Below, piece by piece: positions 6,834 through 11,876 of a stretch of 11,876 nucleotides of DNA. Both the position numbers and the translations under genes were made by a program. The notes under the pieces were generated by a model. The model made no database searches. It was not told the origin of the DNA and saw only the letters and a program-made list of their open reading frames with translations. The DNA lies in assembly GCA_905236545.1 (NCBI GenBank), contig CAJOQO010000099.1, positions 1 through 11,876 on the forward strand, in the 5' to 3' direction. How positions within the stretch are numbered: position 1 is the first letter of the stretch; each line of letters begins with the position of its first letter. The DNA is from an uncultured Lachnospiraceae bacterium (GTDB lineage: Bacteria > Bacillota > Clostridia > Lachnospirales > Lachnospiraceae).

Positions 6834-9800
6834 TCAAAGTTTCCTTTCCCTGTCATCCTTCCTGTTCCAGACCGGCTCCTGCCTTACGCCAATCACTACA
6901 TGGTGGTGGTCACTTTCCCTTGTTTTGATCGTTTGCAGGGAATACGGCACTGTCATACCGTTTTTCTTCCTGCCAAACGTTAAGGCAAGCGTCTCCTCCT
7001 GTTCCGCCAGACGGATCAGGTTTCCTTTGCCGGTTGCCTCACTCACCTTCCGGGCATCAGCGTCGCACACATCCTCCAGCAGCTTCCGCCTTGCGTCTTC
7101 AAAGAAATCCGTTCCGGCAGGGCGGATCTCCAGATCGCCCTCCTTCCCCATGTAGAACTCCAGATAAAAGGCCGTCACGACGTCCACATAGAAGATACTC
7201 TCAAAATCACTGGTCAGCGCCTTGGAGATACTCATATAAGTCTTCTTGACCGCCGGCGTGACTTCGACCTTCTTCTTCGCGCGCTCAACCATAAAGCTGT
7301 CGAATGCTTCAGGCGGCACCGGTTTCGAGAAAAAATACCCCTGCACATAATCGCAGCCCATGGCTTTCAGAACCATATACTGCTCTTCTGTTTCAACGCC
7401 TTCCGCCACAACCGGCACATGCAGATAATCCGCGATATCGATGATCAGCTCGATCATGCGCACATCCCTTGTTTCCCCAAAGGCACTGCGTATAAAGCTC
7501 ATATCCAGCTTCAGCGCATCGATCGGGAGATGCGTCAGCATGCCGAGTGACGAATATCCTGTTCCAAAATCGTCCATCTCGATGCGGAAGCCCATGCCCA
7601 TCCCGCGCAGCTCCTTTGCTGTGGAAATCACCTGATCCGAATCGCCGGTATAAGCCGACTCCGTGATCTCCAGCATCAGGTCGTCCGGGCTGAGATCGTA
7701 TGTCTCCAGGATCTCTTTGAAGATGTTCTTCAGGTTTGGCGTCAGCATATCAATACGGGAAACATTCACCGACACCGGTACCGAAAAGCCGAAGCGGTTC
7801 TTCCAGTCCCGGATCCTTGCCGCCGCCTCGCGCCATACGAACTGATCCAGATCCAGAATCAGGCCATTGTCCTCAAGCAGCGGGATGAATACCCCGGGAC
7901 TGATCATCCCAAGCTCCGGGTGATCCCAGCGCACCAGAGCCTCCGCACTGGCCAGAACAGGATCTTCAGGACGGATATCATATTTGGGCTGGAAGTATAC
8001 CATGAAGCGGTTGTTTTCCAGGGACGGCCTGAAATCTTCCAAAAGACGTTCCCTGAACAGCTCTGCTTCATGCATTTTCGTATCATAGATGCCGATCGCC
8101 TTCCGATAACCGCTTCTTACCGTGTTTGAGGCAATCTTCGCATAGTCAAACCGGCGCTCAATCTGGAGCGACTTGTCAACCAGTGCGTAAACACCCATGC
8201 GAAGGCGGACACGGTTCTTCGACACATCCTCATCCACAAGGCCTTCCGAGGCCTTATCCAGTATGCTCTCATAGTCTTCCTTGTGCGGGCAGTAGATGAG
8301 GAAGGTATCCGCACCGCGGCGGCAGCATACCCCGCCAACCTCACGGGAGATCTGGCGGACGCGTTTTCCGATCCGGGAAAGGACACTGTCCCCGTACTGC
8401 TTGCCATAGCGCTCATTGAGCATATGAAAATGATTGACATCCAGGACAATGGCATCCATCGGCATGTCATGATAATGCTGGTCATACATCCGGACATAGC
8501 GGAGGAAGTAGTCAAGGTTCAGCAGATTCGTCAGGCTGTCGCGCTCCGTGGACTGGATGATGCTGCGCTTTTCCGTAAGCTCGATACACCGGTTGACGCG
8601 GACCTGGACGATCTCAATAGAAGGATACGGCTTGGGAATAAAGTCAATTGCTCCGATCTTCAGGCAGTCGACTTCAGCGCTCTGATCCGCTGTCATCACG
8701 ATGACAGGGATCCCCTTCAGCTCCTCCTCTTCTTTCATCACCTTCAGCACTTCCATACCGCCCATCTGCGGCATCTGCAGATCCAGAAGCACGATCGCCA
8801 GCTCGTCTTTGTGGCTCTTGACCTGCTCCAGTGCCTCGATCCCGTCGGATGCATACAGGATTTCATAATCCCCCTCCAGCATATTTCCCAGAATCATCTG
8901 ATTGATATGCTCATCCTCGACAATCAGGATATGACGCTTAAGGTGCATAATCTCCGCGTCTTCATCCTTCGGGAAGATCGGCTGTGCAGCCACCTCGGCA
9001 TCCTCCCTCGAGACAGCGCCCATTCCTTTGAGCAGCTTCTTTTCTTCATACATGAGTGCGTCTGCACGTTCAAAAGCATCATGGAAGCTGGCGTCCTCAC
9101 CGGATCTGAACTCCGACAGGCCGCCCGAGATGACAACCTCGTTTGTACTGATATGCGCCACGGAACGGTCATGCAGCGCCAGAACCAGTTCCTTCCTGAT
9201 CAGATAATCACGCCCCTGAAGGACCACGACAAACTCATCACCGCCGGTACGGTAAACCGGGCTGTGCTGGAAAATGTCGCAGATCATCTTACTTGCGCTT
9301 CGGATGTATTCGTCGCCTGCCTTATGGCCAAGCGTATCGTTGATTACCTTCAGGCCGTTCACATCACAGACCACAACGGCAAACCCATCCGTCTCTCCGT
9401 CCTGAATGGAGGCATCGATCTCCTTCTGCCGCAAAAGGAAAGCGTGCTTGCTCTTGACTCCGGTCAGGGGATCGACAAGAGCGATTGTCTGAGCCTCGTC
9501 GCGCTCCTGCTCTGCCTTTTTCTCCCACTTTCTCATGGAACGATAGTTATTGAGCATGACGATCAAAGACAGTCCGAATAAACCGACTATCACAAAAACA
9601 CTGGTATTGTCCGCGGCATGAAGCCGCTTCAGCTGCACCGCGAGGAATTCATCCTTGTCCTGCTTCAGAACTTCGGCGTCCGCAGTACCGTCCATGTAGT
9701 CAGAGATTTCTGCTACGATGGTGTTCTCCCTGTCTTCATTTAACCTTTCCGCCCAGGTCATCGCCATCAGTATGATAAATACCAGCAGGGCAAGCCAGAC

Positions 9801-11243
9801 AACGATGGCTTTTCCAAATTTTCTGTCATTGTCCCTGCGGATGACCCAGTTGAAATACACCACCCCGACAAACGACCAGACCGCCATAAGCACATAAGTT
9901 TCCGTCGCGATCGTATAGTCGGAAAAAAAGCTCGGGAAAAGCAGGAAGACTGCAAAGGCGACTAAAATGAACAGGCAGATTCCGCTGATCAGGCGGTTCC
10001 TTCTGGCTCCCTCCTGTCCCGAAGCCTTAAATACAGCTATAGACGCAAAGCCGTAGATCATGGTGGCGCCAAAGGTAGTGGCATCCACGATCCATCCGAT
10101 CGCCGTTCTTCCAAGGAACGGTATCGGCAAAGAGACAATCAAAACCAGAAGGATGGCGTTGACAGGGATCTGCTTCCGATTAAGGTCGGCAAAGCGTTCG
10201 GGCAGAATGCCATCCGACGCCACGGCATAGCAAAGACGGCTCAGCGCGCGCAGCATACCGATCAGGCTGGTAAGAACCAGTGCCAGCAGGGACGCCATCA
10301 GAATGTTGACGCCGGCCTGTCCAAGATAATGGTTTGCCGCATAGAAAGCCGGAAGTCCCGCGATTCCTTCAAATTCATCCAGCCGGCTGATATAATCGAG
10401 CCAGCCTGAACAGCCCTCCGGATAAGCGGTGACGCTCAGAAGGATCACAAAGATGTACAGCGCGGTGGTGACGGTTACGGAAATGACAAGAACACGGAAC
10501 ATATTGCTGTGCTTAAACCGGTATTCCGAAGCGGAGTGAGACACGGTTTCAAATCCGATAAAAGCCCAGGGCGAGATAAAGGCGATGCGGACGACCTGCC
10601 TCAGGACGCCCGTGTCCGGAAGGAAAGCCGGGCTCATGGTCATTCCGGAACGGCTGTGTCCCACCATGGCAGCGACGAAGCAGAAGGTAATGCCCACACA
10701 GAAGACCAGCACCATCCCCACCATGATCCGGGCAGTCATCTTTTTGCTCTTCATGCACAGCAGGCCGACAAGCCACATCACCACGAGGGTGATCAGGGCT
10801 TCCCCCAGGTAGACCTCATAGCCAAAGACGGTGAAGAGATACCACCTCTTAAAAACTGCCTGCAGAAAATACCGCGCGAACAGCGGGATGCTTGTAGCGT
10901 TCGCCCAGAAGATCGATGCGTAGATCAGGAACATGAACCAGGCGATCAGGAAGGCGAAATCATAGCCGAAAAGCTGCTTCACATAGTTGTACAGGCCGCC
11001 GGTACCCGGATAACGGGTCGCCAGAAAATGATAATGGCTGGAGACCATCAGCATCATGGCAAATCCGATCAGCAGCCCCAGAATGGAACCCAGAGGCCCC
11101 GCCTGGGAAAGATAGGATCTGCTGGTGACCACCAGAGAGCCCCAGCCTATGGCCGAACCAACCGACAAGGCCCAGACCGCCAGTGGTGAAAGATAGGGCT
11201 GAATCGGTACTGTATTCCTGGTATCAGATGTTTGTTCCTTCAT
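6834..11243 (-). CDS. APC permease-GGDEF-REC-GGDEF-EAL fusion protein (c-di-GMP signalling)
   Basis: Product of 1469 residues, starting at the ATG at 11243 (AGAGGAG 8 nt upstream; an upstream in-frame TTG at 11267 has no site). Residues about 15-470 are an amino acid/polyamine permease (APC) core with some 12 membrane segments, including GSAIGWGS in segment 1 and PGTGGLYNYV. A thirteenth segment (about 473-493), an external loop of about 50 residues and a fourteenth segment (about 543-563) lead to a short coiled linker. The first GGDEF domain has an intact motif at 667-671 but no RxxD inhibitory site. The receiver domain has Glu776/Asp777, phospho-acceptor Asp821, Thr851 and Lys871. The second GGDEF is degenerate (GADTF, 977-981). 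The EAL domain has Glu1101, Glu1192, Asp1224/Asp1225, Lys1245, Glu1281 and Gln1301, so it looks active. A PAS-like tail covers about 1340-1469. The protein can plausibly both make and degrade c-di-GMP at the membrane, in response to a ligand and to phosphorylation. Its histidine kinase is not in the window. Confidence 0.93.
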   Translation of the reverse strand: MKEQTSDTRNTVPIQPYLSPLAVWALSVGSAIGWGSLVVTSRSYLSQAGPLGSILGLLIGFAMMLMVSSHYHFLATRYPGTGGLYNYVKQLFGYDFAFLIAWFMFLIYASIFWANATSIPLFARYFLQAVFKRWYLFTVFGYEVYLGEALITLVVMWLVGLLCMKSKKMTARIMVGMVLVFCVGITFCFVAAMVGHSRSGMTMSPAFLPDTGVLRQVVRIAFISPWAFIGFETVSHSASEYRFKHSNMFRVLVISVTVTTALYIFVILLSVTAYPEGCSGWLDYISRLDEFEGIAGLPAFYAANHYLGQAGVNILMASLLALVLTSLIGMLRALSRLCYAVASDGILPERFADLNRKQIPVNAILLVLIVSLPIPFLGRTAIGWIVDATTFGATMIYGFASIAVFKASGQEGARRNRLISGICLFILVAFAVFLLFPSFFSDYTIATETYVLMAVWSFVGVVYFNWVIRRDNDRKFGKAIVVWLALLVFIILMAMTWAERLNEDRENTIVAEISDYMDGTADAEVLKQDKDEFLAVQLKRLHAADNTSVFVIVGLFGLSLIVMLNNYRSMRKWEKKAEQERDEAQTIALVDPLTGVKSKHAFLLRQKEIDASIQDGETDGFAVVVCDVNGLKVINDTLGHKAGDEYIRSASKMICDIFQHSPVYRTGGDEFVVVLQGRDYLIRKELVLALHDRSVAHISTNEVVISGGLSEFRSGEDASFHDAFERADALMYEEKKLLKGMGAVSREDAEVAAQPIFPKDEDAEIMHLKRHILIVEDEHINQMILGNMLEGDYEILYASDGIEALEQVKSHKDELAIVLLDLQMPQMGGMEVLKVMKEEEELKGIPVIVMTADQSAEVDCLKIGAIDFIPKPYPSIEIVQVRVNRCIELTEKRSIIQSTERDSLTNLLNLDYFLRYVRMYDQHYHDMPMDAIVLDVNHFHMLNERYGKQYGDSVLSRIGKRVRQISREVGGVCCRRGADTFLIYCPHKEDYESILDKASEGLVDEDVSKNRVRLRMGVYALVDKSLQIERRFDYAKIASNTVRSGYRKAIGIYDTKMHEAELFRERLLEDFRPSLENNRFMVYFQPKYDIRPEDPVLASAEALVRWDHPELGMISPGVFIPLLEDNGLILDLDQFVWREAAARIRDWKNRFGFSVPVSVNVSRIDMLTPNLKNIFKEILETYDLSPDDLMLEITESAYTGDSDQVISTAKELRGMGMGFRIEMDDFGTGYSSLGMLTHLPIDALKLDMSFIRSAFGETRDVRMIELIIDIADYLHVPVVAEGVETEEQYMVLKAMGCDYVQGYFFSKPVPPEAFDSFMVERAKKKVEVTPAVKKTYMSISKALTSDFESIFYVDVVTAFYLEFYMGKEGDLEIRPAGTDFFEDARRKLLEDVCDADARKVSEATGKGNLIRLAEQEETLALTFGRKKNGMTVPYSLQTIKTRESDHHHVVIGVRQEPVWNRKDDRERKL

Positions 11244-11314
11244 TTCACTCACTCCTCTGTGCAGCAAGCATGCTTCTCACGATCTGTTCAGAAATCGAAT
11301 CCTTTATCCAGATT

Positions 11315-11323
11315 ATGATAGCA
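11315..11323 (-). promoter_or_regulatory. Candidate extended -10 for the permease/dehydratase operon
   Basis: TGCTATCAT on the minus strand (TGnTATCAT) lies about 70 bp before the ATG at 11243. The -35 at 17-bp spacing (TAGAAT, 11338-11343) is poor, so the assignment is tentative. An 8-bp inverted repeat (11345-11371) lies just upstream. Confidence 0.3.
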
Positions 11324-11344
11324 TACATCCGCAGATTATTCTAT

Positions 11345-11371
11345 GGAAACACGGATGACAGCAGTGTTTCC
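11345..11371. repeat. 8-bp inverted repeat upstream of the permease fusion gene
   Basis: GGAAACAC (11345-11352) and GTGTTTCC (11364-11371) are exact inverses separated by 11 bp. They sit at the upstream edge of the candidate promoter, with no U-tract on either strand. A binding site for a dimeric regulator is the likeliest reading, but it is inference. Confidence 0.45.
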
Positions 11372-11408
11372 CTGTCCCTCCGTTACAGGCCGCACCCTGA
11401 CCGCCGGC

Positions 11409-11440
11409 AAAAAAAAGCGGTCATCACAACCGTGATGACC
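11409..11440 (-). terminator. Rho-independent terminator after the coiled-coil gene
   Basis: On the minus strand, a perfect 9-bp stem GGTCATCAC/GTGATGACC (11419-11440, 4-nt loop) is followed by GC and a run of eight T (11409-11416). This is a textbook intrinsic terminator and isolates the gene at the right edge from the permease operon. Between it and the stop at 11539 there is only a GC-rich stretch with no gene. Confidence 0.92.
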
Positions 11441-11538
11441 ACGCTCCTGAGCAGGTATCCTTCTGTTCCCGGCCGCTGCCCGCGAATGAAAGCGCTTCTT
11501 TCACCGGCCGCCTGCCGACCCGGCATCGCCCTGGATTT

Positions 11539-11724
11539 TCAGGACTGATCCCCGCCGCTTTCTTTGATCCTTCTTTTCTCCTCCATAAGCCGCCGCTTCA
11601 GCTGCTTCTCAATCAGTTTCAGCGTCTCAACTTTTGCAGACAGTTTCTCCTGTTCGGCAAGGTTTTTCCTGATCTTTGCTTTCAGAGATTCTTCCCGCGT
11701 TAAGCGAGGTTTCCTGTTCGCCAT
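11539..11724 (-). CDS. Short basic coiled-coil protein, unknown function
   Basis: Product of 61 residues from the ATG at 11724. It is very rich in Lys, Arg and Glu (MANRKPRLTREES; AKVETLKLIEKQLKRRLMEE) and is almost certainly one long charged helix or coiled coil. The frame stays open upstream to an ATG at 11841 (100 residues). I prefer the shorter form because the longer one would translate through a perfect inverted repeat (11803-11828) and has no ribosome binding site; the shorter one also has only a weak, distant GGGAAAGG, so the start is uncertain. Small helical proteins of this type occur beside relaxases and in integrative elements, but no family is recognised. It is transcribed alone and ends at a strong terminator. 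Confidence 0.55.
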   Translation of the reverse strand: MANRKPRLTREESLKAKIRKNLAEQEKLSAKVETLKLIEKQLKRRLMEEKRRIKESGGDQS

Positions 11725-11802
11725 GGCTTTACCGCTAACCTTTCCCAGCTTATGAAAGAAGCCGCCGTCCTCCAGTAAAATGAAAAATAATTCCACCTGT
11801 GC

Positions 11803-11828
11803 GGTTGGATCACTATCGTGATCCAACC
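11803..11828. repeat. Perfect 11-bp inverted repeat near the right edge
   Basis: GGTTGGATCAC (11803-11813) and GTGATCCAACC (11818-11828) are exact inverses around a 4-nt loop (TATC). A weaker GCGCT/AGCGC pair (11853-11857 and 11869-11873) follows. There is no T-run next to it on either strand, so it is not an obvious terminator. It could be an operator, a transfer-origin hairpin or an element end. Confidence 0.65.
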
Positions 11829-11876
11829 CCTCTACCCTCATTCGCAAAACCCGCGCTTCGCAAAGCTCAGCGCTAC

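Noticed and set aside
8283..9581. Long open frame on the plus strand (432 codons)
   Set aside because: It lies wholly antisense to the GGDEF/REC coding region, whose motifs are intact on the minus strand. It has no recognisable domain and its composition fits a shadow frame.
10509..11189. Plus-strand open frame of 226 codons, rich in His, Gln and Asp
   Set aside because: This is the usual mirror image of hydrophobic transmembrane codons on the other strand; the permease reading is clear.
11244..11408. Searched by eye for a c-di-GMP riboswitch upstream of the c-di-GMP gene
   Set aside because: No conserved GEMM-type core or tetraloop/receptor pattern was recognised. Only a promoter-like -10 and an inverted repeat are visible.
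11486..11500. cre-like site (ATGAAAGCGCTTCTT) for carbon catabolite control
   Set aside because: The core matches the catabolite-responsive element but the 3' end does not. It lies between a stop codon and its terminator, well away from any promoter.
1..11876. CRISPR arrays, tRNA, rRNA and insertion sequences
   Set aside because: No spaced direct repeats, tRNA-like cloverleaf, rRNA segment or transposase frame was found. Only short tandem and inverted repeats are present.

Overview
The window looks like chromosome of an anaerobic Firmicute, most likely a Clostridia/Lachnospiraceae-type gut or rumen bacterium. The grounds are strong AGGAGG-type ribosome binding sites, moderate GC, a 2-hydroxyacyl-CoA dehydratase/activase system (an oxygen-sensitive Fe-S radical system of amino-acid fermenters) and a c-di-GMP protein of the architecture style common in that family. 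This placement is inference from gene content; no rRNA or tRNA gene is present.

Layout from left to right. (1) 20-1096 (-) encodes a secreted or lipid-anchored beta-propeller-like protein with an acidic repeat. It is divergent from 1339-2301 (+), a secreted protein of unknown function, across a 242-bp region holding one good promoter and several GTGAA/TTCAC repeats. (2) A hairpin terminator (about 2341-2395) precedes 2480-3259 (+), a short-chain dehydrogenase/reductase. (3) A bidirectional terminator (3272-3321) separates it from a convergent two-gene unit on the minus strand: a 49-residue protein resembling the LexA winged-helix motif (3608-3757) and, overlapping it by one base, a small membrane protein (3327-3608). 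(4) 11243 down to 3888 (-) is a compact three-gene set. It starts with a 1469-residue fusion protein (APC-type permease, GGDEF, response-regulator receiver, degenerate GGDEF, EAL, PAS-like tail). After 41 bp comes a 424-residue 2-hydroxyacyl-CoA dehydratase D-type subunit, and then, overlapping by 11 bp, a 546-residue fusion of a second dehydratase-type subunit to its own ATP-dependent activase. (5) The right edge holds a short coiled-coil gene (-) with a canonical terminator and a perfect 11-bp inverted repeat. It may be the edge of a mobile element, but no relaxase or integrase is visible.

The most interesting unit is region 4. A transporter-like membrane module is fused to a complete c-di-GMP synthesis/degradation and phospho-receiver chain, and lies immediately upstream of a two-gene dehydratase system whose activator is fused to one subunit. 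The working hypothesis (inference) is that the permease domain transports or senses an amino acid or related acid, sets local c-di-GMP accordingly, and is co-expressed with the Fe-S enzyme acting on a derived acyl-CoA. Neither the ligand nor the acyl-CoA substrate can be read from the sequence.
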